Assembly: GCA_964618855.1 (NCBI GenBank)
Contig: CAZUCD010000122.1
Coordinates: forward strand, 1 to 11,772
DNA length: 11,772 nucleotides
Source: CAZUCD01 sp964618855
Lineage (GTDB): Bacteria; Sumerlaeota; Sumerlaeia; SLMS01; JANRJK01
Direction of reading: 5' to 3'
How positions within the stretch are numbered: position 1 is the first letter of the stretch; each line of letters opens with the position of its first letter. A model generated the notes under the pieces. It saw only the letters and a program-made list of their open reading frames with translations, was not told the origin of the DNA and ran no database searches. Shown piece after piece: positions 1 to 7,409 of the stretch. The position numbers were made by a program, and so were the translations under genes.

Positions 1-396
1 GACGGCAGCTTCCACGCCGTGGACTCGTCGGAAATGGCCTTCAAGATCGCCGCCTCGATGGGCTTCAAGGACGGCTGCCGCAAGGCCGGCCCGATCCTCC
101 TCGAGCCCGTCTTCAAGCTCGAGGTCGTCACGCCGGAGCAGTACCTCGGCGACGTCATCGGCTCGCTCAACCAGCGCCGCTGCCGCGTCTCCGAGATCAC
201 CGACCGCAACGGCATCAAGACCGTCTCCGCGATGGCTCCCCTCGCTGAGATGTTCGGGTATGCCACGACCGTCCGCAACATCTCGTCCGGACGCGCCAGC
301 TTCTCGATGCAGTTCGACCACTACGAGGCAGTCCCGAAGTCGGTCGAGGAAAAGGTCGTCGGCGAGCGCAACTCCGCGATGGCAAACGCCCACTGA
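1..396 (+). CDS. fusA: Elongation factor G, C-terminal part (5' end outside window)
   Basis: This is the last 131 residues of translation elongation factor G, the GTPase that drives ribosomal translocation and, with RRF, ribosome recycling in the cytoplasm. The frame is open from base 1 and ends at TGA 394-396. The visible part covers the end of domain IV (VDSSEMAFKIAASMGFKDG, then KAGPILLEP) and domain V (VVTPEQYLGDVIGSLNQRR, then PLAEMFGYATTVRNISSGRAS and HYEAVP), all strongly diagnostic of EF-G. The GTPase domain is off the window. A small oddity is NQRRCRVSEITDRNGIKTV in domain V, where most EF-Gs have a glycine in place of the cysteine (RRG). The tail after HYEAVPKSVEEKVV is short and polar. 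A strong terminator follows about 50 bp downstream, so this is the end of its operon. The gene could be a paralogous EF-G rather than the main copy; the missing N-terminus would decide. Confidence 0.93.
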   Translation, partial: DGSFHAVDSSEMAFKIAASMGFKDGCRKAGPILLEPVFKLEVVTPEQYLGDVIGSLNQRRCRVSEITDRNGIKTVSAMAPLAEMFGYATTVRNISSGRASFSMQFDHYEAVPKSVEEKVVGERNSAMANAH

Positions 397-447
397 CGTC
401 CCCGCCGGGACCCCCCGCCGACACCCCGGCACTTGCGATGCAGCCCC

Positions 448-486
448 AACGTGGCGCGGATCAACTCCGCGCCACGTTTCTTTTTC
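448..486 (+). terminator. Intrinsic terminator of the EF-G gene
   Basis: A perfect 13-bp inverted repeat (arms 448-460 and 466-478, core CGTGGCGCGGA) encloses a 5-base loop, TCAAC. It runs straight into the T-rich tract TTTCTTTTTC (477-486). A GC-rich stem, short loop and U-tract are the standard features of a Rho-independent terminator on the plus strand. It lies 52 bp after the EF-G stop. Confidence 0.93.
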
Positions 487-547
487 CGCCCCCCGCCAAG
501 TCGATGATGAGAGCCCGTGCCTCGGGGAATCCGGAGCATTATCCTAC

Positions 548-582
548 TTGATTCGCCTGATATGGCACGGGCAAGATTGCCC
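548..582 (+). promoter_or_regulatory. Possible promoter or operator of the secreted-protein gene
   Basis: The spacer between the EF-G terminator and the ATG at 614 must hold the promoter of the secreted-protein gene. A TTGATT hexamer at 548-553 could be a -35 box, with CAAGAT at 572-577 (18-base spacing) as a weak -10 (3 of 6 matches to TATAAT). The same place contains a perfect inverted repeat, GGGCAA-GA-TTGCCC (569-582), which could be an operator half-site pair or a small 5'-UTR hairpin. The match is poor and chance is a fair alternative. Confidence 0.25.
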
Positions 583-600
583 CCGCATTACCACCTTCAC

Positions 601-605
601 AGGAG
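601..605 (+). promoter_or_regulatory. Ribosome binding site fixing the start at 614
   Basis: AGGAG sits 8 bases before ATG 614-616. The frame stays open upstream to about 260, but this Shine-Dalgarno sequence, the signal peptide that begins right after the ATG, and the EF-G terminator lying inside the upstream extension all place the true start at 614. Confidence 0.8.
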
Positions 606-613
606 CACCAGCA

Positions 614-3526
614 ATGAAATCCACACCACGTGGACATTGGGGCGAAGGCTTGCGCGCACGGATGGCCATTCTCGCGGCCATCCTCGCGATCGCGACCCCA
701 CTCGCGGCGGCACCGCAGTCCACCAAGCAATCCAGCGAACCCATCATCCCGGATGGCGTCTCGCCCTCGCGTCAGGCCAAGTCCCAATCGGCCATCATGC
801 TGCCCACCCGCGCCGGTGGCCCCGTCGTTTTCGATGGGGGTGCCCCGGACCTGCTCAACGGCAACAACATCGAGGGATGGACGCAGTTTGAGGACTTCGC
901 CTTTGCCTCCCCCACGACGATCGAAAGCTGCACTTTCTGGACCCTCGAACAGGGCGGATGGAATGGCGTGGACCTGCAGTACGGCATCTACGCCGACAAC
1001 GCCGGCACTCCCGGCGCCCTGATCGAGTCCGGCAACGGCACCGTCGTGTCGCGCGCGGCCACTGGACGGGACTACTTCGGGTTCCTCTTCGAGTACGAGC
1101 AGGAGTTTGACTTCGAGTCTCCTCTGTCACTTCCGGCGGGCACCTATTGGCTGAGCATTCACGTGACGACGAGTTGCGGCAGTGGTGTCCAAGTATACTG
1201 GGAGACTGGGGCGCCCGCCTTCGGTTCGACCGGCTTGGAAACTAACTTCGGCGATTGCGGCGGCTCCCCGTCCATCAACAATGGAAACCACCATGCGTTC
1301 CAGCTCCGCGGAACCTCCTGCGTGGAGGAGCTCTACGCGAGCACCACGAATGGTCCGACATCGCCGTCCAGCCTCTACCGGCTTGATCCCGACACGGGAG
1401 CGGCGACTTTGGTCGGGCCCATCGGATTCTTCCGGGTGGGTTCGCTGGCCGCCGACGCGTCGGGGAACCTCTTCGCCATCGGCGAACGCACGGACTTCTC
1501 CGGGACCGACGTGCTCCTGAGCATCGACAAGGACACCGGTGCGGGGACCGAAATCGGACCGCTGGGTGTGCCCACCGGATTCGTCTTCTCGGAACTCAGC
1601 TTCCGCCCCTCCGACGGGGCTCTCTTCGCCTATCAGGTCAGCAACAGCCCCAATCACCAGCTCTATCAGGTCAATCCCCTGACAGGCGTGGCGACGTTCC
1701 TCGGACCATCGGGCTATTCGTTCATGTCAGGCAACGGCATGGCGTTCGATGATGCCGACAACCTCTGGATGCTGAACGGCTGCTGCGGAAGCCTGAATCT
1801 CAACCTGCTCAGCCCGTTGAGCGGCGCCGCCACGTTCATCACCAATGTCGGCCTGGATGGAAAGTCGGGCGCCATGGACTTCCGGACCTCCACGGGCACG
1901 ATGTACGCAGAGGAATCTCCCTTCGGCAGCGGGACTTCAAACCTCGTCACCGTCGATCTCACGTCGGGCGCCGCCACGGTGATCGGCGGGACGGGCATCC
2001 ACGCCGACGGACTCGCGTGGGTTAACTGCGGCGGAGAGGTCACCGATCCCTGCGACGAGGACACCACCGCCCCCGTGATCCTCGACTGCCCGGGCGACTT
2101 CACCACCACGTGCAACACCGAGGGCGGCTTCAACTTCGACTACACCCCGACCGTCGATGAGTCCTGCCCCTACACGGTCAGCACCTCGTGGCAGAATCCC
2201 ATCCCCTTCGGCGAAAACGAACTCAGCGTAACCGTCACCGACCAGGCCGGCAACAGTGCCACCTGCGAGTTCACCGTCACCGTCGTCCCCGATCCCAGCG
2301 ACCCGTACAGGGGTTTCTCCATCGCCACGCACGACGGCTGGGTGCGTGAGCCGGACCTCGTCAACATGATCGAGGGCCCGATCAACTCCAAGGCTTCGAC
2401 CTTCGACGTCGGCGACGACGCCGCGAACTGGGGACGCCGGTCCATCCTCTCGTTCGACACCTCTCCGATTCCCTCCGGCGCGACGATCACCTCCGCACGC
2501 ATCCGCCTGACGCGCGCCACGGTCTCCGGCAACACGACGGCGCTCGGGGAACTCATTCTCGACATGGGCGGCAGCTCCTCCACGCGCGGCGGCGCCTCCT
2601 CCCTCATCGGCCCGACGGCGCTCCTTGAGCCGACGGACTACGACCTCGCGTCCGCGGCGAACCTCGACGTCGCGACGTCCTTCCCGGTGCCCGCCGGAAA
2701 CGGCCACACCGTCTTCGCGGACATCGACCCGTCCTACTTCGGCTCGATCGCCATCGACGGACTCACGCAGTTCCGCGTCCGCTTCGCGAACGAGTCGGAC
2801 GACGACAACTCGATGGACTTCATTTCGTTCCACTCGGGTGAGGCCGGAACGACGGTGCGCCCCGAGCTCATCGTCGAGTACTTCATGGGCACGTGCTCGC
2901 CCTGCGCGCCCGGCAGCGACTGCGACGGTCCCTTCACGGCCACGCTTTGGTCCACGCCGCTGGAGGATGGCGGCCTGATGGAATCGCACTTCACGTCCGA
3001 GGTCGGCGGAACCGCCAACAACGGCGCCACGACGTCCCCGGTCGGCGACACCGCCTCCCGCCAGCAGCTCCAGGTCCTCCTCAACTTCGACACGTCCTCG
3101 ATCCCTGCAAATGCGCAGATCACGAGCGCCGAACTCCGCGTCTACCGCGCAAGCGCGACCGGCGGCTGGTCCTCGTTCGGGCCGATCTGGGTCGGCATGA
3201 GGAATCCCTGCGCCATGCCATGGATGTACGGTACGACCGGCCTTCTCGAACTGATCGACTTCCAGGCGATCAACTCGGCCGCGCCAGTGGCAACGCTCAC
3301 GGTTCCCGCGACGAACACATACACCTCGGCGTTCCTGAACGCTTCCGGGCTCGCCTCGATCAACCGTGGCGGCACGACGCAGATGAAGCTCTACTATCCG
3401 ACGGCGGATGACGGCGACGCCGTCTCCGACCAGGTGCAGATCGGCACGGGCAACTACGGCGCCACCTCGCCAGGCCGCCCGCGCCTCGTTGTCACCTACA
3501 TGACGGGGTGTGGCGGCAGAGACTGA
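614..3526 (+). CDS. Secreted multidomain protein with HYR-like and two DNRLRE-like modules
   Basis: This gene encodes a predicted exported protein of 970 residues. It starts with a Sec signal peptide: a basic n-region, a hydrophobic stretch MAILAAILAIATPLAAA (residues 17-33), and likely cleavage near residue 33. Residues about 43-235 form a beta-rich domain with paired cysteines (for example IESCTFW and TTSCGSG), reminiscent of the 'choice-of-anchor' domains of environmental bacteria. Residues about 239-470 carry propeller-like repeats of the type LYRLDPDTGAATLVGP. Residues about 483-560 look like a HYR (hyalin repeat) module (DTTAPVILDCPGDF, then VTVTDQAGNSATCEFTVTVV). Residues about 565-760 and 773-968 are two related DNRLRE-like modules, each with a RxxLxFDTSxIPxxAxITSAxxR signature and each ending in a PxLxVxY strand. 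No catalytic motif, membrane anchor, PEP-CTERM or T9SS tail is visible, so binding or adhesion to a surface or glycan is inferred only from domain type. It is flanked by its own terminator and looks monocistronic. Confidence 0.85.
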   Translation: MKSTPRGHWGEGLRARMAILAAILAIATPLAAAPQSTKQSSEPIIPDGVSPSRQAKSQSAIMLPTRAGGPVVFDGGAPDLLNGNNIEGWTQFEDFAFASPTTIESCTFWTLEQGGWNGVDLQYGIYADNAGTPGALIESGNGTVVSRAATGRDYFGFLFEYEQEFDFESPLSLPAGTYWLSIHVTTSCGSGVQVYWETGAPAFGSTGLETNFGDCGGSPSINNGNHHAFQLRGTSCVEELYASTTNGPTSPSSLYRLDPDTGAATLVGPIGFFRVGSLAADASGNLFAIGERTDFSGTDVLLSIDKDTGAGTEIGPLGVPTGFVFSELSFRPSDGALFAYQVSNSPNHQLYQVNPLTGVATFLGPSGYSFMSGNGMAFDDADNLWMLNGCCGSLNLNLLSPLSGAATFITNVGLDGKSGAMDFRTSTGTMYAEESPFGSGTSNLVTVDLTSGAATVIGGTGIHADGLAWVNCGGEVTDPCDEDTTAPVILDCPGDFTTTCNTEGGFNFDYTPTVDESCPYTVSTSWQNPIPFGENELSVTVTDQAGNSATCEFTVTVVPDPSDPYRGFSIATHDGWVREPDLVNMIEGPINSKASTFDVGDDAANWGRRSILSFDTSPIPSGATITSARIRLTRATVSGNTTALGELILDMGGSSSTRGGASSLIGPTALLEPTDYDLASAANLDVATSFPVPAGNGHTVFADIDPSYFGSIAIDGLTQFRVRFANESDDDNSMDFISFHSGEAGTTVRPELIVEYFMGTCSPCAPGSDCDGPFTATLWSTPLEDGGLMESHFTSEVGGTANNGATTSPVGDTASRQQLQVLLNFDTSSIPANAQITSAELRVYRASATGGWSSFGPIWVGMRNPCAMPWMYGTTGLLELIDFQAINSAAPVATLTVPATNTYTSAFLNASGLASINRGGTTQMKLYYPTADDGDAVSDQVQIGTGNYGATSPGRPRLVVTYMTGCGGRD

Positions 3527-3565
3527 CCGCGCCTCCCGATTCAGGACCGACCGAACGGCAACACG

Positions 3566-3600
3566 GACCCCCGCCGGATTACTGGCGGGGGTCTTCCTTT
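3566..3600 (+). terminator. Intrinsic terminator of the secreted-protein gene
   Basis: A perfect 10-bp inverted repeat, GACCCCCGCC (3566-3575) and GGCGGGGGTC (3584-3593), encloses an 8-base loop and is followed by the T-rich stretch TTCCTTT. It lies 39 bp after the stop at 3526 and is oriented for the plus strand. Its loop holds the stop codon (3579-3581) of the convergent minus-strand gene and its right arm lies within that gene's last codons. Read on the minus strand the stem lacks a following T-tract, so it may work poorly in that direction. Confidence 0.85.
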
Positions 3601-4952
3601 GTCCCATCGAGCAATTCCCGGGCGCGCTCGATGGCCTGTTCCCTCGACGTGAGCCGGCCCTCAAGTTGCTCGTCGTGCAACTCCCGCAGCAGCCGCCCCA
3701 GCCGCCGCGCGGGCGGAACGCCGAGCGCGATCAGGTCGTCGCCCGTGACGAATGGCGGCGGCATGGCGTGCTCCCCGGCATCGCGGAACTCGGCCATCTT
3801 CCTGCGCGCGAAGTCGTGGTAGTCCAGTCGTCCGCTCGATCCGAGACAGTCGGCCCGATGGAGCGCCAAGTCCTCCTCGATCGTCTCCGATCCAAGGAAT
3901 CGGCGCAGGGTCGATGTCCGCATCTGCTCGATCGACAGAAACCGCATGTGCCTCGACACGAGGAGCGCGACGCGGTCGGTGAAGTCGGCTGGAAACCGCA
4001 GCCGCGCAAGGATAGAGCGCGCGATGTCGGCACCGACCTTCTCGTGGTCGTAGAATGAAATGCCTCCGTCCTCCCATCTGCGGAAGGTGGCGGGCTTGCC
4101 GATGTCATGCAGCAGCGTGGCCCAGGCGAGGATGGGCGACTTCGGCTCCAGCCGGTCGATGCACAGCATCGTGTGCTTGAAGACGTCGCCTTCGGGGTGG
4201 TGCATGGCCCCCTGTTCAACGCCGTGCAGCGCGGCCACCTCCGGCAGCACCCACTCCAGGAGGCGGTGCTCCTCGAGAAGGCGGATCGCGCGCGAGGGAG
4301 CCGGGCCCGTCAGCATCGCCGTGAGTTCGTCGCGGACGCGCTCCGGGCTCAGGTACTGGACATTGGGGGCGAGGTCGCGCATCGCGGCGGAGGTCGCCCC
4401 ATCGATGGTCAGGCCGAGCCTCGACGCAAAGCGCACAGCGCGCAAGAGTCTCAGGGCGTCCTCCGAGAACCGGTCCCGCGGGTTGCCGACGCAACGAAGC
4501 AACCTCCCCGCAATGTCCGCGACGCCCCCCTGGGGGTCCACCAGGCTGCCGTCGGACGTGTCGAAGTAAATGGCGTTCATCGTGAAGTCGCGCCGACGGG
4601 AATCGTCCTCCAGCGAGCCAAACTCGACCGATGCCGGATGGCGGAAGTCCACATAGGTTCCGTCCCTGCGAAAGGTCGCGACGTCGTACTGGCGTTCCCC
4701 GACTGGAACCACGACCACGCCGAAGGTGGCCCCGACCAGGCGGGAACCCTCGAACAGCCGGGTGACCTGTTCCGGTCGCGCGTCGGTTGCGATGTCGATG
4801 TCCTTGAGCGGAAGCCGCAGGAGTGCATCCCGCACGCATCCGCCGACCCAGAGGGCACGATGGCCGGCCGTTCGCAACCGCCGCGCCACATCCACGGCGC
4901 CCGCCAGCAGTGGGGCGTCGCAGAGCGATTCGACTTGTTCCGGCAGGTGCAT
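3579..4952 (-). CDS. cca: CCA-adding tRNA nucleotidyltransferase / poly(A) polymerase family, with HD domain
   Basis: This is a class II nucleotidyltransferase of 457 residues, close to the usual length for bacterial CCA enzymes with an HD domain. It adds or repairs the 3' CCA end of tRNAs from CTP and ATP in the cytoplasm. The head domain has the GGCVRD motif (37-42), the catalytic pair D51/D53 in KDIDIATDA, a third acidic candidate D90 (YDVATFR), and RRDFTMNAI (120-128). The ERxSEDALRLLRAVRFASRLG-like helix follows (about 160-180). The HD phosphohydrolase-like domain shows H260, H282-D283 (LLHDIGKP) and H303. The start at 4952 is preceded by TGAGG with 6 bases between. Open-frame extensions to 4985 or 5075 would run toward or into the divergent pth and add a tail untypical of the family. 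Sequence alone does not separate CCA-adding from CC-adding, A-adding or poly(A) polymerase activity. Convergent with the secreted-protein gene; divergent from pth. Confidence 0.92.
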   Translation of the reverse strand: MHLPEQVESLCDAPLLAGAVDVARRLRTAGHRALWVGGCVRDALLRLPLKDIDIATDARPEQVTRLFEGSRLVGATFGVVVVPVGERQYDVATFRRDGTYVDFRHPASVEFGSLEDDSRRRDFTMNAIYFDTSDGSLVDPQGGVADIAGRLLRCVGNPRDRFSEDALRLLRAVRFASRLGLTIDGATSAAMRDLAPNVQYLSPERVRDELTAMLTGPAPSRAIRLLEEHRLLEWVLPEVAALHGVEQGAMHHPEGDVFKHTMLCIDRLEPKSPILAWATLLHDIGKPATFRRWEDGGISFYDHEKVGADIARSILARLRFPADFTDRVALLVSRHMRFLSIEQMRTSTLRRFLGSETIEEDLALHRADCLGSSGRLDYHDFARRKMAEFRDAGEHAMPPPFVTGDDLIALGVPPARRLGRLLRELHDEQLEGRLTSREQAIERARELLDGTKEDPRQ

Positions 4953-5035
4953 TGGGAGCCTCACTTGCGACCGCGGCGGGGACATTGCCCCGTGCGGGAC
5001 GCAGAAAACGCATCGCAGGCGGGCACGCAAGCACC

Positions 5036-5626
5036 ATGTGGCTGGTTGCAGGGCTGGGCAATCCCGGGGGCGCATATGAGCGCACCCCGCACAATCTCGG
5101 CTTCGACGTCGTGGACGCCGTCGCGGCGCGGCGCGGCCACGCGTGGAAGGTCCAGACCCGGTTTCAGGCCATCGTCGCCGAAGGGGGGAGCGGCGATGAT
5201 CGCCTCTTCCTCATGAAGCCGCTCACCTACATGAACCTCTCCGGCGAGGCCGTCGTCGCCTTCATGCACTTCTACAAGGTGGAGGTGGCGCGCCTGCTGG
5301 TCGTGTGCGACGACGTTGCGCTCCCGATGGGGCGGCTGCGCCTGCGGACCGAGGGCAGCGACGGCGGGCACAAGGGGCTCCGTAGCATCGAGCAGTGCCT
5401 CGGCACCGATGCCTATGCCCGGCTGCGCATCGGCATCGAACCCACCGGCGCGAAGATGCGCGACTTGAAGTCCTTCGTCCTGCAAAAGATGTTCGGCGAG
5501 TACCTCCTCGACGCGAGGCACATGGTGGAGATCTCCGCGGACTGCGTGGAGGCGGTCCTTTCCGGCGGCTTCGTGAAGGCCGCCAACACGTTCAACGGTT
5601 ACGATGCGCGCAAGCTCTCCTCCTGA
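5036..5626 (+). CDS. pth: Peptidyl-tRNA hydrolase
   Basis: This 196-residue protein cleaves the ester bond of peptidyl-tRNAs that drop off stalled ribosomes, recycling tRNA. Its length matches the family (about 190-200). Family motifs are clear: GLGNPGGAYERTPHN (6-20) with N9 and catalytic H19, MKPLTYMNLSG (60-70) with N67, the catalytic-aspartate segment VVCDDVALPMGRLRLR (D92/D93), and DGGHKGLRSI (109-118). The E. coli Asn114 position is Lys here (GGHKGL), as in many other bacteria. The frame is open upstream to 4823, but the family start MWLVAGLGNPG at 5036 is unambiguous and the upstream part is antisense to the CCA gene. The Shine-Dalgarno is weak (AGGCGGG, rather far from the ATG). The 84-bp gap to the divergent CCA gene must hold promoters for both; I see no convincing boxes. 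The downstream glycosyltransferase gene overlaps its 3' end. Confidence 0.95.
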   Translation: MWLVAGLGNPGGAYERTPHNLGFDVVDAVAARRGHAWKVQTRFQAIVAEGGSGDDRLFLMKPLTYMNLSGEAVVAFMHFYKVEVARLLVVCDDVALPMGRLRLRTEGSDGGHKGLRSIEQCLGTDAYARLRIGIEPTGAKMRDLKSFVLQKMFGEYLLDARHMVEISADCVEAVLSGGFVKAANTFNGYDARKLSS

Positions 5627-7214
5627 GTCCCGACCGGGTCTGCCGGCGCCCCTTGTCTGGCTGACTTCCGGCGCGTGGCGCCATGTCGCCTTTGCCGCGC
5701 TGGTCGCGTTCTTCTTGTTTGGGGTGCGGCCCCTGATGGATTCTAGCGAGTCGCGCTACGCGGAGGGCTCGCGTTCGATGCTCGCCACCGGGGACTGGGT
5801 GGTGCCGCACCTGCGGGGCAGGGCGCACATGACAAAGCCCCCGCTCACGTACTGGCTCGGGGCCGCGGGCATGGCGGTCCTCGGGCAGAACGCATGGGGC
5901 GCACGCCTGGCGGTCGCCACCGCCACCTTCCTCACGATCCTGATCGCCGTACAACTCGCGCGCGAGTTCGGCTTCTCGGAGGAGGAAGCCCGCCTCGCCG
6001 GGGTGGTGCACGCCACGGCGATCTTCCCCTTCATCAGCGGGAACATCCTGACTACCGATGTCTTCGTGACACTTTGGCAGGCCTTCGCTGCCCTGGCTGC
6101 CTGGAAGGTCTGGAACGGCGCAGCCCACGCGGGACGATGGCGCCTCGCGTTCTGGGGCGTGCTTGGCCTCGCCTTCATGACGAAGGGGCCCCCGGCGCTC
6201 TTTGTTCTCATCCCGGTCGCCCTGCTGGGTTGGTTCCGCCCCGACCACCGGCCCGCGGCGAGGCTCGTCTCCATTCCGGGCGTGGCGCTCTTCATCGCAG
6301 TCTCCGCCTCGTGGTTCCTCTACGTGATCGCGAAGGACCCGGAGCGCCTCCGCTACTTCGTGGAGTACGAGATAGTCGACCGCGTCGCCTCCGATGTGCA
6401 CGAGCGGGACAATCCCTTCTACATCTATCCCCCGATCATAATCGGCGGCATGTTTCCGTGGCTGTTCGGCTGGCACCGAATCGCATCCCGGCTTTGGGAG
6501 TGCTGGCGTGTGCGCGACCGCCGGCTGCGTTCACTTTCGCTGCCGGGTGCCTTCACGGTGCTGTGGCTGGGATCCTCTCTTCTCGTTTTCACCATCGCGA
6601 AGTCGAGGCTCCCTCTTTACGTGCTTCCCCTCACGGTGCCCTGCTCGGTGTGGCTGGCGAGGTACTTCATGGACGGCTGGTCGCGGCTTGGCGCCTGGAG
6701 CCGGGGCGCCGCGATGGCTTGCGCAGTGGTCGCGTGCGCATATTCCGCGCTGCTGGTCGCGTTCCGCCCCGTGGCCTTCCACTTCGCGCCGAAGCGGTCC
6801 GAGTGGCGGATGGCATCGGAGCTGCGCCGCATGGTGGAGGGCGGCAATGGCTTCTCCGTCGAACTGACAACGCCGGAAAAGTCGAGCGGCGTGCCCTTCT
6901 CCATCGACTTCTACTCCCGTCTCCCCCTGCGCAGCGACGCCTCCACGAAGAACCTCGTGGGGCTTGCGATTACGCCGGGGAACGACGGACCAACCGTCCC
7001 CGTCTCCATCATAAAGCATACTCAGATCAAGAAGATGAGCGAGCGCGGCGTGACGTTCCTGCTGCTGGCTGAAGGGACGCGCTACGCGGCTGTCACGCTC
7101 CCCGAGGCCGCCACCCACTTCCCCAAGGGAGTCCTGAAGGAGCCCAAGGGCGGACAGAAACCATCGGCGGAGCCCCGCGAGACGCCTTCCGCGAAAGACG
7201 CTGAATCGCCCTGA
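5604..7214 (+). CDS. ArnT-like (PMT / GT83 family) integral-membrane glycosyltransferase
   Basis: This 536-residue polytopic membrane protein resembles ArnT and related polyprenyl-phosphate-sugar transferases, which move a sugar from an undecaprenyl-phosphate carrier to lipid A or another envelope acceptor on the periplasmic side. After TM1 (about 26-44) comes the hallmark first loop: DSSESRYAEGSRSMLATGDW (46-65), then HMTKPPLTYW (75-84), with the acidic D46/E49 and K78 matching the ArnT D-E-RYAE and KPP motifs. A second conserved aspartate is D152 in NILTTDVF. Later family marks are KDPERLRYFVEYEI, FYIYPPIIIGGMFPWLF and KSRLPLYVLPL. About ten to twelve hydrophobic segments run to about residue 400. 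A soluble C-terminal part ends in a charged, Pro/Lys/Glu-rich, probably disordered tail. ATG 5604 lies inside pth (23-base overlap, different frame), implying translational coupling; the next Met (45) would delete TM1. The sugar and acceptor cannot be read from sequence. No other arn genes are nearby, so a strict ArnT role is not shown. Confidence 0.85.
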   Translation: MRASSPPESRPGLPAPLVWLTSGAWRHVAFAALVAFFLFGVRPLMDSSESRYAEGSRSMLATGDWVVPHLRGRAHMTKPPLTYWLGAAGMAVLGQNAWGARLAVATATFLTILIAVQLAREFGFSEEEARLAGVVHATAIFPFISGNILTTDVFVTLWQAFAALAAWKVWNGAAHAGRWRLAFWGVLGLAFMTKGPPALFVLIPVALLGWFRPDHRPAARLVSIPGVALFIAVSASWFLYVIAKDPERLRYFVEYEIVDRVASDVHERDNPFYIYPPIIIGGMFPWLFGWHRIASRLWECWRVRDRRLRSLSLPGAFTVLWLGSSLLVFTIAKSRLPLYVLPLTVPCSVWLARYFMDGWSRLGAWSRGAAMACAVVACAYSALLVAFRPVAFHFAPKRSEWRMASELRRMVEGGNGFSVELTTPEKSSGVPFSIDFYSRLPLRSDASTKNLVGLAITPGNDGPTVPVSIIKHTQIKKMSERGVTFLLLAEGTRYAAVTLPEAATHFPKGVLKEPKGGQKPSAEPRETPSAKDAESP

Positions 7215-7251
7215 CTCGACCGGACAGAACAGCGGGTTTCCACGGCTTACC

Positions 7252-7279
7252 TTGACGTGGTGAGCCGTGGGAGGACGAT
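7252..7279 (+). promoter_or_regulatory. Possible sigma70-like promoter for glmS
   Basis: TTGACG (7252-7257) matches a -35 consensus at five of six positions, and GACGAT (7274-7279), 16 bases later, is a weak -10 (3 of 6). The -35 box falls in the loop of the long hairpin, which may be coincidence. If used, the transcript would start near 7287 and omit that hairpin, so promoter and leader-hairpin readings compete. Confidence 0.25.
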
Positions 7280-7395
7280 TGGCCCCGGGTTCGCTTCCCC
7301 GAACCCATCCGCCTTGTGCGGAATGGCAAGACTGCCGTGGGCCGGCGCCGGTGTGAGACCCGGCGGGCTTTATCCCGGGCGCGCTGGCGCCCCGC

Positions 7396-7401
7396 AAAGG
7401 A
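7396..7401 (+). promoter_or_regulatory. Ribosome binding site of glmS
   Basis: AAAGGA lies 8 bases upstream of ATG 7410. It selects the family start, where the initiator Met must be followed directly by the catalytic Cys, over upstream in-frame codons reaching back to 7257. Confidence 0.75.
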
Positions 7402-7409
7402 CCACCACC

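Larger units (their letters stand above)
7215..7409 (+). promoter_or_regulatory. Structured glmS leader / intergenic region
   Basis: This 195-bp spacer is rich in inverted repeats. The largest is a 15-bp stem (left arm 7237-7251, right arm 7259-7273, three G-U pairs if RNA) with a 7-base loop. It is followed by GGGTTCG/CGAACCC (7287-7293 / 7300-7306), TCCGC/GCGGA (7308-7312 / 7318-7322), GGCA/TGCC (7325-7328 / 7333-7336), the palindrome CCGGCGCCGG (7342-7351) and CCCGG/CCGGG (around 7359-7379). No stem is followed by a U-tract, so none is a canonical terminator. I do not see the conserved core of the glmS ribozyme or of a riboswitch class I know. It could be a cis-regulatory leader, a small RNA, or chance pairing in GC-rich DNA; the first hairpin is the least likely to be chance. 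Confidence 0.4.

Noticed and set aside
260..613. N-terminal extension of the secreted-protein frame
   Set aside because: It overlaps the EF-G coding end and the EF-G terminator. The extension is Arg/Ser/Pro-rich, and the ribosome site and signal peptide both point to 614.
1937..3664. 575-codon open frame on the minus strand, antisense to the secreted-protein gene
   Set aside because: Its product is a low-complexity Arg/Gly/Val/Glu-rich chain with no recognisable domain. The plus strand has a signal peptide, clear modules, a ribosome site and a terminator. Long antisense frames are common in GC-rich genes.
4953..5075. Longer start for the CCA protein (4985 or 5075)
   Set aside because: The extra residues are untypical of the family, the 5075 start overlaps pth, and 4952 has the better-placed TGAGG ribosome site.
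4107..5216. 369-codon plus-strand frame across the CCA gene into pth
   Set aside because: It is antisense to a protein with a complete set of nucleotidyltransferase and HD motifs, and out of frame with pth where they overlap.
7286..7310. Resemblance to a tRNA T-arm (GGTTCG inside a 7-bp stem)
   Set aside because: The loop is CTTCCC, not a T-loop. There is no matching acceptor stem, D-arm or anticodon arm around it.
7215..7409. glmS ribozyme or known riboswitch
   Set aside because: The region lacks the conserved core segments of the glmS ribozyme that I know, and the cobalamin, guanidine, fluoride and cyclic-di-GMP signatures did not fit when compared by eye. A covariance search could still overturn this.
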